A stretch of 64,000 nucleotides of DNA from assembly GCA_046635845.1 (NCBI GenBank), contig JAQQXN010000001.1; one strand, written 5' to 3'. Under the pieces are notes generated by a model, which was not told the DNA's origin, searched no databases, and saw nothing but the letters and a program-made list of their open reading frames with translations. Source of the DNA: UBA168 sp011055275. GTDB lineage: Archaea > Thermoproteota > Thermoprotei_A > Marsarchaeales > UBA168. Positions 33,033 through 42,142 of the stretch are shown piece by piece; positions within the stretch are counted from its first letter, which is position 1; each line of letters starts with the position of its first letter. Both the position numbers and the translations under genes were made by a program.

Positions 33033-33578
33033 TCATCTGGTTTTCTGAAAGGTGACCGCGTAATGGTACTGGAAATCGCGAGAGTCGAGTAGCGTGAAGC
33101 CATGTCTTGAAAACCGCTCAACCAGCTTTTCCTTACTTATCTTTTTGAAAGAAGGGGGCCCGAAGGGAGAATCGGGCTTGAACTCGATCAGCGTCACTTT
33201 GGAGTTTGCCCTTATCTTATCCAGAAGCTCCTCTTGGCAGCGCAGATCGTGATACGAGTTTGAGAAGAACACGTGAGTGTAGTCGTGCACATCGAGCCCG
33301 TCGCAGGCGTCGGCCCTCAGGAACTCGACGTTTGAAAGGCCTAGAGATGCGGCTTTTTCCTTAAGCTCCTCCAGATCGCGGGCGCTGTAGCCCGCATCTA
33401 TCCCGTAGACCCTTGAGCATAAGGGCGCAAACTTGATTGTGTAGTAGCCGTTTCCCGATCCCACGTCGACTATCACGTCGTCCTTGCCTATCTTCATTAG
33501 GCTAATGACCTGATCCGTGGGGATTATCTTATCTCTTGCCTCATCGTTGACCCAGTGCCTTGCGTGAAATGGGTGCAT
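33033..33578 (-). CDS. Class I SAM-dependent methyltransferase
   Basis: This 181-residue Rossmann-fold methyltransferase has the SAM-binding motif VIVDVGSGNGYYTIKFA, followed by VYGIDAG (acidic ribose-binding Asp) and FLRADACDG. The opening HPFHARHWVNDEARDKI is typical of a UbiE-like archaeal group of unassigned substrate. A TATA-like CTTATATAT on this strand (33603-33611) is about 28 nt from the ATG. It precedes tricorn on the opposite side of a short gap but has its own promoter. Confidence 0.85.
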   Translation of the reverse strand: MHPFHARHWVNDEARDKIIPTDQVISLMKIGKDDVIVDVGSGNGYYTIKFAPLCSRVYGIDAGYSARDLEELKEKAASLGLSNVEFLRADACDGLDVHDYTHVFFSNSYHDLRCQEELLDKIRANSKVTLIEFKPDSPFGPPSFKKISKEKLVERFSRHGFTLLDSRDFQYHYAVTFQKTR

Positions 33579-33620
33579 TTTATCGAATAATATCTGTAAC
33601 TCGATATATAAGCCTGCCTC

Positions 33621-36600
33621 TTATGCCGCGCTCAACCTCCTGAGCGCTTCTTCGATAGCCTTATCTAGTTGTACATCTCTTCCGCTTGCGTAGTCTGAAG
33701 GCGTGATGTCGACCGCGATATCGGGTTCCTCTCCCTTGTTCTCGAGGCCGAGCCCTATATCGTTGAAGAAGAAGGCGAACTGGGGTTGAGTTACGACGGT
33801 CCCGTCGACGAGTCTCCTCCTTGGGTTTATGCCAATCACTCCTCCCCACGTCCTCACGCCTATCAGGGTGCCGAGCTTCAGCATCTTGAACGCGTGAGAG
33901 AATATGTCACCATCTGAGCCCGTTGCTTCGTTCGCGAGCGCGACCATAACAGCTGGAGGCGCGTCTACCGGATAGGGCGTTGGCTTTCCGACTCTCGGTC
34001 TCTCCTCTCCCAGTCTCTTCCTGCTGAGCTTCTCCAACAGCAGGGAAGAGATGAAGCCGCCGCTGTTGTACCTCAGGTCGATTATGAGCCCATCTCTGTA
34101 TGCCTCGGCCTTGTAGAGCCTATAGAACTCGGAGAAGCCCCTGCCTCCCATGTCGGGGATGTGAACGTAGCCAAGCTTTTCTCCAGACTTCTCGTGCACG
34201 TAGCCCTTGTTTCTTTCAACCCAATCCCTGTAAACCAGCGTCCTCTCGTCCTTCAAAACCCTTACGGAGACCCTCTGCTCCTTACCATTGTGAATGACCT
34301 TCAAGGATATCACGTCACCCCCTCTGTTTAGAAGGGCCTTTGAAGGATGCGTTTGCCCGTCCAGGGAAGCGCCGTCGATTTCGACAATCAGGTCTCCCAC
34401 GGTCAGCCCGGCGGACTTGAGCGGCGACTTTTCCCCCTCGGTCGATCTGTCGCCCTCGAAAAGGCGGGTGATCCTGTACCCGCTCTCGGTTGCCTCGAAT
34501 TCAGCCCCAAGTCCCCCCACGGTGTAAGGCCTGTCCAAGTCGTACTCACCTCCGATTTCGTACGAGTGCGACGTTCCCATTTCGCCTTGCATCTCCCTTA
34601 TGAGATCTGAAAGCTCAAAGCGCGTCCCTATCCTCGGCAAAAGCCTCTCATACTTATTGAGCACCTGTTCCCAGTTCTTTCCCATTAGGTCTTCCTTCCA
34701 GTAGTTCTCGCGCATTAGCCTCCATGTTTCTTTGAGCATTTGGCGCCATTCGTCTTGAGGCTCAACGTAGACCTTTATCCTTGAGGCATCGATTATGCCG
34801 CTTTTCTCACCTGGTTCCTGCACGGAAAGGTCTGGCTTTCTCTCGGGGTCTACGACTCTGAGCTGCTCTCCTGCCCTCACGAGAAGAAGAGAGCCATTCG
34901 TGGAGAAGCCTGAAACGTTTGATATTAGCCTTTCCTTGCTGCCCGTTTTGACGTCAAATACGTCTATGGCACCTGAGGGCTTTCCAGGCTGCGCTTCGGC
35001 GGAGAAAGACAAGAGCGCGACCTTACTCTTCCTAAGGCCCGCTACCTTGGCGTAATTTCCCTCCTCTATGGGGAATGGCTCTATCCGGTCTTGAATTCCC
35101 TCGATTTGAACGGCGCTAATTCCTTTTTGCTCTTCTGGAGACTTTTCTCCCGCTTTTTCTGGAGGCTTCTCAAGATCGGTGCTTTTCACGAAGGGAGAGG
35201 GCCGTGGCGAAAGCGAGACCAGGTACGGCTTTACTGGTCTGGGAAAACCCATCTCAAATATGGCCCTGTCGAGGCTCGCGTTGAGGGACCTCGCCGAGAG
35301 GTAGTACAGGAAGTTGCCCTCTGGATCGAAGGAGGGAGAGAAGTCGTAGGCCGTAGGGCTTGTTAGAGGGTAGACCTTCCCGTCCTTGGCGTTGGCCAGC
35401 TTCAATGACTGCGTGAACGGCCCTTCTGGGAAAGAGTACGCGATCCACTCCGACCCTTCGTGCCAAGCCACCTCGGTTATGGGCCCATACTTACTGGAGT
35501 CGAGCAGCTTCGCAGATCCGTCACCCATATTGACGAGCCAGAGCTCGTTTTTAGCGGTTGATAGCGCCACGAAGCTGCCGTCAGGTGAGGGCTCAAGTGC
35601 CTCCACGGTCCCCAACTCTGCGATCTTCTTCGACGCTCCAGATAGCACTCCCTGGACTTCCACGGCCTCTGCCTCCCCCGTATCCGCAACCGCCACGACG
35701 GAGTCTCCCGAGGGAAGGAATTTGGGAAGCCTATACCTCACGCCGCTTCTGGAGCCAAGCTGTATCACTTCCCCTCCGAAGTTGCCCATGACGAAGGGCT
35801 TTCCCCTGACGCAGAGCAGGGAGGTCTTTCCGTTTGGGTGCAAAGAGTAGTCTTCCATGTTCTTAAAGACCTCCACGAACTTCGGCGAAGCGCCTTTCCT
35901 TGCGGAGGGTATGTCGACCTCGAGCTTTATCAGATCGTTCCCTCTGAGCAGGTATAGGTCGCCGCCCGCGTGAAACACCAAAGAGGTCCCGTCGGAACTG
36001 GCGTTCCTAGCGTAGAACTCGGCCAGGTTGGTATGGCGTCTCAGGTCTTCCCCTCTGACGTCCGCGGAATAAACGTTGCCATTTCCTTCGTGGTCGGATA
36101 TGAAGTAAACCCTGCCCCCTACGAAGCAGGGGGACGTCAAGTTTCCCTCAAGCTGTTCGAGGAACCTAGTGAATTCTCCGTTTCCGTCCCTGTCTATCCA
36201 CAGCTTTCCGCGCATCCCGCCCCTGTACCTCTTCCAATGGGTCAGGTCGTAAGTATACCTGCCTATTACGGTAATTTGGCCATGCCTCGCGATCGCGCTC
36301 GCGTTGCCGTAAGGGAGCCTAGTGGGTTGGCCCCCAGAGAGGCTGACCTCAAAGAGCTCGGTCCAGCGAGAAAAGGGACGATGGTAATCAGAAGAAACGA
36401 TCACCTTATCCCCATTCCATCCGACCACCTCGGTGTAAGGGCTTCCGAAGTAGGTCAGCCTTATGGGTGTGCCTCCATCGATCGGTATGACGTAGACTTC
36501 CGAGAGAGATTGCTCTCCTAGCTGCTTTCTCGAGAACGCGACCCAGTTTCCATCTGGAGATATCTTTGGCCTGGTCGCTATGCCCAAATCCGATGTGAGC

Positions 36601-36704
36601 CTTACCGCCTCCCCTCCCCTTATCGAGACCTTCCAAACGTCGTCATCGGAGGTGAAGACTATTTGATCGCTTCTTATATCAGGGTAAAGGTAGTAGCCCT
36701 TCAT
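33621..36704 (-). CDS. Tricorn protease
   Basis: This protein of about 1027 residues is the tricorn core protease, which cuts proteasome products into small peptides in the cytoplasm. Domains follow the Thermoplasma order: two beta-propellers (to about 640, with many DG and PSPDG repeats), a helical region, MGTSHSYEIGGEYD with the Ser712-His713 pair, a PDZ domain (AGLTVGDLIVEIDG), and the C-terminal S41-like catalytic region with nucleophile Ser930 in EATGSDGDIF and the Glu-containing loop GLENKGEEPDIA. I start at the ATG at 36704 because the TATA element (36721-36730) lies inside the longer frame to 36740. An F1-type aminopeptidase gene at 4.9-5.8 kb completes part of the pathway. Confidence 0.95.
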   Translation of the reverse strand: MKGYYLYPDIRSDQIVFTSDDDVWKVSIRGGEAVRLTSDLGIATRPKISPDGNWVAFSRKQLGEQSLSEVYVIPIDGGTPIRLTYFGSPYTEVVGWNGDKVIVSSDYHRPFSRWTELFEVSLSGGQPTRLPYGNASAIARHGQITVIGRYTYDLTHWKRYRGGMRGKLWIDRDGNGEFTRFLEQLEGNLTSPCFVGGRVYFISDHEGNGNVYSADVRGEDLRRHTNLAEFYARNASSDGTSLVFHAGGDLYLLRGNDLIKLEVDIPSARKGASPKFVEVFKNMEDYSLHPNGKTSLLCVRGKPFVMGNFGGEVIQLGSRSGVRYRLPKFLPSGDSVVAVADTGEAEAVEVQGVLSGASKKIAELGTVEALEPSPDGSFVALSTAKNELWLVNMGDGSAKLLDSSKYGPITEVAWHEGSEWIAYSFPEGPFTQSLKLANAKDGKVYPLTSPTAYDFSPSFDPEGNFLYYLSARSLNASLDRAIFEMGFPRPVKPYLVSLSPRPSPFVKSTDLEKPPEKAGEKSPEEQKGISAVQIEGIQDRIEPFPIEEGNYAKVAGLRKSKVALLSFSAEAQPGKPSGAIDVFDVKTGSKERLISNVSGFSTNGSLLLVRAGEQLRVVDPERKPDLSVQEPGEKSGIIDASRIKVYVEPQDEWRQMLKETWRLMRENYWKEDLMGKNWEQVLNKYERLLPRIGTRFELSDLIREMQGEMGTSHSYEIGGEYDLDRPYTVGGLGAEFEATESGYRITRLFEGDRSTEGEKSPLKSAGLTVGDLIVEIDGASLDGQTHPSKALLNRGGDVISLKVIHNGKEQRVSVRVLKDERTLVYRDWVERNKGYVHEKSGEKLGYVHIPDMGGRGFSEFYRLYKAEAYRDGLIIDLRYNSGGFISSLLLEKLSRKRLGEERPRVGKPTPYPVDAPPAVMVALANEATGSDGDIFSHAFKMLKLGTLIGVRTWGGVIGINPRRRLVDGTVVTQPQFAFFFNDIGLGLENKGEEPDIAVDITPSDYASGRDVQLDKAIEEALRRLSAA

Positions 36705-36897
36705 GAAGGATTTGAGCGGTGATATATAATGGTTTTCCAAGTCCCTGAGGCCGTCAAGGTTAAGGGTTGAATGTGACCATAAAAATCACGGAAGTATGTC
36801 TATGCCGCTTATGGGTGAGGGAAATTGGGTTGCGCAAGGGATTCCCTTTGCTTTCCATGGGCGTTATCCTTAAAACGGACGCCGGATCGTTTCGGGG

Positions 36898-37581
36898 ATG
36901 TTCTTCAGCTGCGACCTGATTCGCAATCGCGATCTCAGCGCGTTCACGAACGTGGCTGACCTAGCAAGAGCTACAAGCTTGGGATGCGCAAGCGCTCCAG
37001 AGGGGATAAAGGAGTCTCATGAAGGCGACGGGAAACCCAAAAGCCCTGCTCCTGAAAATGGGGCGGCTGATAGTAGCATGAAAGCGCTTCAGCTCAGGCC
37101 GACGCTCAGGGTCTACCTAATCAGGTTCATTTTGGCATTCGCGGTCTTTGCACTTGTAATGGGCGCGGCGCTGTTTTACAGGCAGGCCTTGCTTTCCTTG
37201 CGCGATGGTCGCTACTTGCTCGCGATGATCTTGGGTTTGGACGCTGTCTTCCTTGTTGCCGAAGTGCTGCCTCCTCTCATTTACGTTAGGTCCCATTCGT
37301 ATTTCGTGGGCAGCGGAAAGGTGGAGGCCAGGGTAGGCGTGTTTTCGAGGTCGGTTAGGGCGATAAGCATACCGCAGATCAGGGAAATAGAGGTTAGGCA
37401 GGGCGCAATGGGAAGGCTCATGGGTTATGGTGACGTGAGAGTGCTCAGCGGGCTGGGCGCGTCTGAAGACATATTTATGAAATCGGTTAGAAATCCCATG
37501 CGCGTAAAATCACTCATAGAGGAGCTCATGGGCCATAGCCCAGCGTCTGGGGAAATTATGCAAGAGAAAAACGAAAAATAG
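36898..37581 (+). CDS. Membrane protein with bacterial PH-like (bPH2/YdbS) domain
   Basis: This 227-residue protein has a polar N-terminus of about 60 residues, two transmembrane helices (about 78-98 and 108-128) and a bPH2-like domain: RSHSYFVGSGKVEARVGVFS, VRAISIPQIREIEVRQGAMG and YGDVRVLSGLGASEDIFMKSV. YdbS-like proteins sit in the membrane with the PH domain in the cytoplasm; their function is poorly known. TATA-like CCTTAAAAC at 36870-36878 is centred about 24 nt before the ATG at 36898. An internal ATG at 37079 would give the domain without the polar leader. Confidence 0.75.
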   Translation: MFFSCDLIRNRDLSAFTNVADLARATSLGCASAPEGIKESHEGDGKPKSPAPENGAADSSMKALQLRPTLRVYLIRFILAFAVFALVMGAALFYRQALLSLRDGRYLLAMILGLDAVFLVAEVLPPLIYVRSHSYFVGSGKVEARVGVFSRSVRAISIPQIREIEVRQGAMGRLMGYGDVRVLSGLGASEDIFMKSVRNPMRVKSLIEELMGHSPASGEIMQEKNEK

Positions 37582-37584
37582 GTT

Positions 37585-38742
37585 TCAGGATAGGCCTGCT
37601 GCTTGCATGGCCTCTTTTACTCCCTTTCCATCCATAACGATGGACCTAAGGGCTTTGCTTATCTTTAGAGGCTCCTTGTGCTGCCATACGTTCCTTCCCA
37701 CGGCCAGGCCTGCTCCTCCAGCATCTATCACTCCCTTTACCTGCGTGAGAAATGCCTCGTCGTTGGCAGCCTTAGGTCCTCCGGCCATGAATACCTTTAC
37801 CTTGCCAGCGGATTTAACTACCCATTTGAAGTTCTCAGGGTTACCTGTGTACTCGACCTTCACCGCGTCGGCTCCGAGCTCCAAGCCAACCCTTGCCGCG
37901 TAAGCTACCACGTCGGGGGCGAACTGGTCCTTTATGGAGTGGCCTCTCGGGTAGCTCCACAGCACCACCGGCACGTCAAGCCTGTGGGCTTCCCTCACGA
38001 TCTCTCCGAACTCGCTGAACATCTCTCTCTCGAAGTCGCTGCCCGCATAAACCGTGTAACCGACAGCCGCAGCGCCAAGGCTAAGCGCCTCTTCCACGGT
38101 GCACACGGCCCTCGACACCGGATCGCCCTCTCTGAGCTTGGTTTTGCCATTGAGCTTGAGGATGAGCGGTACCCTTCCGTTGTAGTACTTCTCGGCAACT
38201 CCCTTGTGGAATACCACAGCCTCAAACTTACCCTTTTCGGCTATGTCCATTATGAAAGCTGGGTCGACGCTTGTCTCGTTGAAGTCGGTGGGCCCGTGTT
38301 CTATCCCGTGATCGTACGCGAGAAACAGGGCCTTTCCAGTTGGAGCAATCTTATAGATCAGGTTGTCTTTCATTTTCCCAAGAGGTGAGATGGGATGACG
38401 TAAATGCGTTGCGGTGGTCCGTCGGCGTATGGGTATTTCGGTCTTGCCTCCCTGCCTTTTGTTCATGGTGATCCTGAGCATTCCCTCCTTGAAGGATACC
38501 CTTATGGTTGAGGAGTCGGCATCGTCAGGGAGCGTGAACTCACGGTCATATACCACGCGGTTGTAACTTCCGTCATCGCTTGTGTACTCGTTTTCCGCGT
38601 GTATTAACACGGTATCGTCGTCAAGGTATATGTGGATGTTATCTTTGTTGACGTGAGGAAGGTCAACGGTAACGAGGTAATAAGTCCCTCTGTCGATGAG
38701 GTCTGCAAGTGGTTCGTACCTAAAGGGCTTGCGTATGCTCAT
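37585..38742 (-). CDS. Hsp20 small heat-shock domain fused in frame to class I fructose-bisphosphate aldolase
   Basis: One open frame of 385 residues joins two proteins. Residues 1-110 are an alpha-crystallin/Hsp20 domain (YYLVTVDLPHVNKDNIHIYL, then FTLPDDADSSTIRVSFKEGM). Residues 123-385, beginning MKDNLIYKIAPTGKALFLAY, are a full-length archaeal class I aldolase of the DhnA type, 263 residues as in Thermoproteus, with the likely Schiff-base Lys in AVKVEYTGNP and the phosphate loop AVGRNVWQ. No stop separates them. The aldolase may also be made alone from the ATG at 38373, where a weak TATA-like CATTTACG lies about 30 nt upstream. It follows the PAC2 gene by 11 nt. Confidence 0.88.
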   Translation of the reverse strand: MSIRKPFRYEPLADLIDRGTYYLVTVDLPHVNKDNIHIYLDDDTVLIHAENEYTSDDGSYNRVVYDREFTLPDDADSSTIRVSFKEGMLRITMNKRQGGKTEIPIRRRTTATHLRHPISPLGKMKDNLIYKIAPTGKALFLAYDHGIEHGPTDFNETSVDPAFIMDIAEKGKFEAVVFHKGVAEKYYNGRVPLILKLNGKTKLREGDPVSRAVCTVEEALSLGAAAVGYTVYAGSDFEREMFSEFGEIVREAHRLDVPVVLWSYPRGHSIKDQFAPDVVAYAARVGLELGADAVKVEYTGNPENFKWVVKSAGKVKVFMAGGPKAANDEAFLTQVKGVIDAGGAGLAVGRNVWQHKEPLKISKALRSIVMDGKGVKEAMQAAGLS

Positions 38743-38753
38743 GGTTGCTCACC

Positions 38754-39482
38754 TCAAGTGTACATGAATGAGCCGGATGGCCTTCCCGTTGAGGCCACCT
38801 GCTGCATTATCTGCTTGGTCTTCATCCTTATCTCCTCTGACTGCTTAATTAAAGAATCTACGTCAACCTTTATGGGGTATATCTTTGAAAGGGCCGTCAA
38901 GAGGACGGCGGCTGCTCCTGGATCGGGGAGCCTGGGGTAGGCGTTGGCGTAAAAGGCGTTGACCGGGATTTCCTCTCTTATCCCGCCTATCATTAACTGT
39001 GCGTAAACCCCCATGAGAAGCCCACCGTCGAGGGGATATATCCCGACATCGCTCATCTTCTTCACGGCCTCTGGGCTCGATGACACGAAGTACACGCTTG
39101 GTTGGGCCTCCTCCTCATACCTGTCCTCGCTTGCAAGTCCCCCTATGGTCACGATCTCCTTCGCGGAGATCTTCTTTGCTACCGACAACACGCTTTCCCC
39201 AACGACCTTCGAGGCCTCAACTGGGATAGGAACCTCGGCGGTTATGATGGCTATTCCCGATCCCGCGAAGAACTGAACAGGAGAAAAGGGAAGGCCAGAG
39301 TGCACCACCGCGGTAGGAGGCATGTAATCTCCCAAATCTATCCATCCCATGCCTTGGAGCTTCATGTCGTGAACTATCTGGTTCGCGGCTATGAGCCCCA
39401 CCAACCCCGCGTCTGGGAGGCCAACGAATAGCGTGTTGGCCTTTTCTTGGAGCCTTTCTATGTGGATTGAAACGCTCTGCAT
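38754..39482 (-). CDS. PAC2-family (proteasome assembly chaperone 2-like) protein
   Basis: This 242-residue protein belongs to the PAC2 family: NTLFVGLPDAGLVGLIAANQ at the start, GSGIAIITAEVPIPVEASKV, and EIVTIGGLASEDRYEEEAQP. Eukaryotic PAC2 helps assemble the 20S proteasome; archaeal homologues interact with proteasome-like or metabolic assemblies, but their role is open. It is first in an apparent operon with the Hsp20-aldolase fusion. TATA-like GACTTAACTC (39501-39510 on this strand) is about 24 nt upstream. The linkage of a proteostasis protein with a small heat-shock domain is notable. Confidence 0.85.
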   Translation of the reverse strand: MQSVSIHIERLQEKANTLFVGLPDAGLVGLIAANQIVHDMKLQGMGWIDLGDYMPPTAVVHSGLPFSPVQFFAGSGIAIITAEVPIPVEASKVVGESVLSVAKKISAKEIVTIGGLASEDRYEEEAQPSVYFVSSSPEAVKKMSDVGIYPLDGGLLMGVYAQLMIGGIREEIPVNAFYANAYPRLPDPGAAAVLLTALSKIYPIKVDVDSLIKQSEEIRMKTKQIMQQVASTGRPSGSFMYT

Positions 39483-39531
39483 GAGATAAACCCTGCTTAG
39501 GAGTTAAGTCTAGCGGCCTATTGTATGATCG

Positions 39532-39542
39532 TTAAATATATA
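39532..39542 (+). promoter_or_regulatory. TATA box of INO1 gene
   Basis: TTAAATATATA is centred 26 nt before the ATG at 39563. The region is a divergent promoter with the PAC2 operon. Confidence 0.6.
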
Positions 39543-39562
39543 ATCCCGTATAATAAGATTTC

Positions 39563-40624
39563 ATGCCAGAAATCAGAGTTGCGCTTGCTGGAGTTGGAAA
39601 CTGCGCATCGGCGTTGGTACAGGGCGTCGAGTACTACTCGCGTACTGGAGATGACACGGGGTTAGCGCACCCTCTCCTTGGAGGGTACCGCGTGCAGGAC
39701 ATAAAGTTCGTGGCCGCCTTTGACGTGAACAAGGATAAGGTAGGGCTAGATCTTGGACAGGCCATATATGCTCCTCCGAACAACACCGTGAGGCTTTTCA
39801 ATAACCTCAAGTTGGGAGTGAAGGTCGAAAGAGGGCCCACCCTTGACGGGCTTGGAAAGTACCCAAGGAGGGTCATAGGTGAGTCCGAAGAGGCGCCCGT
39901 GGACGTGGTCGAGACCCTGAAAGAAAGCAAGGCCGACGTGCTCATAAATTACGTGCCGGTTGGTTCCACAAAGGCAGCGCAGGCCTACGCGCGCGCGGCC
40001 ATGGAGGCAGGCATAGGCTTCATAAACGCCATGCCCGTGTTCATAGCGTCGGATCCCACGTGGGCAGCGGAGTTTGAAAAGAGGGGATTGCCGATCGCGG
40101 GAGATGACGTGATGAGCCAGATAGGGGCAACGGTCGTGCACAAGACGCTTGTGAAGCTCATGGCTGACAGGGGGGTTAAGGTAGATGAAACCTACCAGCT
40201 GAACGTTGGGGGTGACATGGACTTCATGAACATGCTCGAGGAAGAGAGGTTGAAAGACAAGAGGGAGAGCAAGACGTCAGCGGTCAGGGCAATGACCAAC
40301 TACCCGGTTCCCACAAGGATAGGCCCATCTGACTACATCCCGTTCCTTGAGAATCAGAAGATATGCTACGTCTGGGCAAAGGGAAGGTACTTCGCGGGAA
40401 CGCCGGTAACCATCGAGCTCAAGCTCTCTGTGACGGACGCTCCAGACAGTGGAGGAAGCATGGTCGATGCCATAAGAGCTGTGAAGATAGCACTTGACAG
40501 GAAGGTGGCTGGGCCGCTGGTAAGCGCCTCTGCCTATACCTTTAAGCACCCTCCAGTGCAGATGCCCTACGAGGAAGCCGAGAGGAGGCTTCTGGATTTC
40601 GCTGAGGGGAAGGTTCCTCGCTGA
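39563..40624 (+). CDS. ino1: myo-Inositol-1-phosphate synthase
   Basis: This 353-residue NAD-dependent enzyme converts glucose 6-phosphate to L-myo-inositol 1-phosphate. The Rossmann start VALAGVGNCASALVQGVEYY, the segment GDDVMSQIGATVVHKTLVKL, and LNVGGDMDFMNM are family signatures of archaeal and actinobacterial forms. The product is used for archaetidylinositol; a CDP-alcohol transferase gene suited to that step lies at 45.8 kb. It could also feed di-myo-inositol phosphate, a heat solute. The last 83 nt overlap the convergent TrmB gene. Confidence 0.94.
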   Translation: MPEIRVALAGVGNCASALVQGVEYYSRTGDDTGLAHPLLGGYRVQDIKFVAAFDVNKDKVGLDLGQAIYAPPNNTVRLFNNLKLGVKVERGPTLDGLGKYPRRVIGESEEAPVDVVETLKESKADVLINYVPVGSTKAAQAYARAAMEAGIGFINAMPVFIASDPTWAAEFEKRGLPIAGDDVMSQIGATVVHKTLVKLMADRGVKVDETYQLNVGGDMDFMNMLEEERLKDKRESKTSAVRAMTNYPVPTRIGPSDYIPFLENQKICYVWAKGRYFAGTPVTIELKLSVTDAPDSGGSMVDAIRAVKIALDRKVAGPLVSASAYTFKHPPVQMPYEEAERRLLDFAEGKVPR

Positions 40625-41360
40625 CGTCCTTTCCTACTTCCCAAAGCTTTTCAAAGACCAGCTCGGTGAGGTTTATGAGGGGAAGGGAATCGGTGAAAAG
40701 GGCGGAAAGCGACCCTAGGTAAATTAGCACCACCACGGAGCGCGAATCGGCTACCAGAAGCCCCAGTGGAACGTTTGAAATCAGCTTTACCTCTATTCCC
40801 CTTTCGGCATGCAAGTACTTGAGCGAGGACTTGTCGACCACCAGCTGAAGCTTGAGACCGGTCTTTATGAGACTTTCCATGAGTAATTGTATCAGTTTTC
40901 CCTCTTTTTCTCCCACGGGAGGAACTATGGCCTTCAGGGAGAACTTCGCCTCCTTTATGCAGCTGAGGGCGCGCGCTAGGGCCGCTTCTTGATCTCTTAC
41001 GATCTCGACCGTTGCCCTTTCCACGCCATCTTGAACGGTCATGAGGGGAGCAAGGGCGCGAGCCAGCGAGTCAAGCCTTGCAGATTCCTCGTAGGTTCTC
41101 TTTTTCTTCAGCAGTTCCAGCGCCTCCACGGGATCCCTTGGGCGGTATACGGCGGGACGCGACCCCTCTCTTATGACGAGTCCCTCGTTTTCGAGCTCCT
41201 TAAGCACGGAGTAAATTTTCGAAAAGGGTACCCTAGTGGAGCTCGCCAGCTTTCTCCCATCGGCCTTCCCCATCATTAGAAGGGCGACGTAGGTCTCTGC
41301 CGCGTATCCTGAGAACCCTTCCTCCTTGAGAAGGTCTATGATCTCCTTATGTTCAGGCAT
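40542..41360 (-). CDS. TrmB-family transcription regulator
   Basis: This 272-residue regulator has an N-terminal winged helix (GFSGYAAETYVALLMMGKAD, VPFSKIYSVLKELENEGLVI), the TrmB DNA-binding pattern, then a helical linker and a PLD-like effector domain (SLKAIVPPVGEKEGKLIQLL). TrmB proteins respond to sugars and control sugar transport and gluconeogenesis genes. The convergent overlap with the INO1 gene (83 nt) is probably a read-on tail (PQRNPEASSRLPRRASAL). A strong TATA-like TTTAATATAAT on this strand (about 41379-41389) is 24 nt upstream. Confidence 0.85.
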   Translation of the reverse strand: MPEHKEIIDLLKEEGFSGYAAETYVALLMMGKADGRKLASSTRVPFSKIYSVLKELENEGLVIREGSRPAVYRPRDPVEALELLKKKRTYEESARLDSLARALAPLMTVQDGVERATVEIVRDQEAALARALSCIKEAKFSLKAIVPPVGEKEGKLIQLLMESLIKTGLKLQLVVDKSSLKYLHAERGIEVKLISNVPLGLLVADSRSVVVLIYLGSLSALFTDSLPLINLTELVFEKLWEVGKDVSEEPSPQRNPEASSRLPRRASALEGA

Positions 41361-41418
41361 TTCATAGGGTTTCTGGTATTATATTAAATGTGTATCGATT
41401 TTTGAGCGAGTGGAAATC

Positions 41419-41427
41419 CATAAAAGC
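41419..41427 (+). promoter_or_regulatory. TATA box deciding the S25e start
   Basis: CATAAAAGC is centred 26 nt before the ATG at 41449, which excludes the longer frames that begin at 41390 or 41410. Confidence 0.55.
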
Positions 41428-41448
41428 CGCGCTGCGTTCAAAACACAA

Positions 41449-41778
41449 ATGGGAGGAGGAAATAAGAAAAAGCCGATCTCAAAGGCCCAGCCGGCCGAGG
41501 AGAAGGCGAAAGAAAAAGAAAAGGGAAAGAAGGAGAAGAAGGAAGAAAAGGGCAAGAAAGAGGAAAAGGCGCTATCTCAATACGACATAAATCAAGAACT
41601 GTACTCAGCCATAGTGTCGACGCTGAAGAAGAACAAAGTTCAGACCGCCTATGATCTCAGTGCGGCCCTCGGCGTTAAGTATGGCTTAACCCTTAGGGCA
41701 TTGAAGGACCTAGAGGAACAGGGAAAGGTGAAGATCCTTTCCAGAAACAGGAGATCGATCCTCTACTCCTTACCCTGA
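41449..41778 (+). CDS. rps25e: 30S ribosomal protein S25e
   Basis: This 109-residue small-subunit ribosomal protein has a very basic Lys/Glu-rich N-terminal arm (to about residue 42) and then the winged-helix body: YSAIVSTLKKNKVQTAYDLS and AALGVKYGLTLRALKDLEEQ, ending KILSRNRRSILYSLP. S25e is present in eukaryotes and in TACK and Asgard archaea, so it helps place the organism. The corrected leaderless start removes 13 residues from the longest frame. Confidence 0.93.
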   Translation: MGGGNKKKPISKAQPAEEKAKEKEKGKKEKKEEKGKKEEKALSQYDINQELYSAIVSTLKKNKVQTAYDLSAALGVKYGLTLRALKDLEEQGKVKILSRNRRSILYSLP

Positions 41779-41806
41779 AATCAAAAGGAACGAACGAAAG
41801 AAAAAA

Positions 41807-42061
41807 TCAGATTAACTTGGTTAATTCCTTTACCTCTATTTTTGTAGGAGGTTTCAGTTGACCGGCGAAGTCGGTCAGGGCTTTGGCGGACGGGACATCC
41901 CATACGCAGTAGGCCTCGTTCTTTCCAACGTAAGCGCCTACTACCTTGAATCCCGTCGGGAGCTTGCCAGATGCCGCAGCTCCCTTTACGGTTTCTAGGA
42001 ACTTCTGCGCGTCCTTTTCCTTTGAGGCATCCCACGTGTGATGAACCAGAACGTATACCAT
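41807..42061 (-). CDS. Small alpha/beta protein, unknown function
   Basis: This 84-residue protein has the strand-helix pattern of a ferredoxin-like or dimeric alpha-beta barrel fold: MVYVLVHHTWDASKEKDAQK, GFKVVGAYVGKNEAYCVWDV and a C-terminal helix. Similar small archaeal proteins are annotated as domain of unknown function (DUF3303-like). The paired His of VHHTW and the Cys-Trp pair are possible active-site residues. A TATA-like GTATAAGCC on this strand (42080-42088) gives a leaderless ATG at 42061. Confidence 0.65.
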   Translation of the reverse strand: MVYVLVHHTWDASKEKDAQKFLETVKGAAASGKLPTGFKVVGAYVGKNEAYCVWDVPSAKALTDFAGQLKPPTKIEVKELTKLI

Positions 42062-42142
42062 GAGATTAACTCGCGATGGCTTATACGGACAGCGGTTTGG
42101 GCCAACACTTTAATTCAAGGGCATGGTTTTCTACGATGCACA

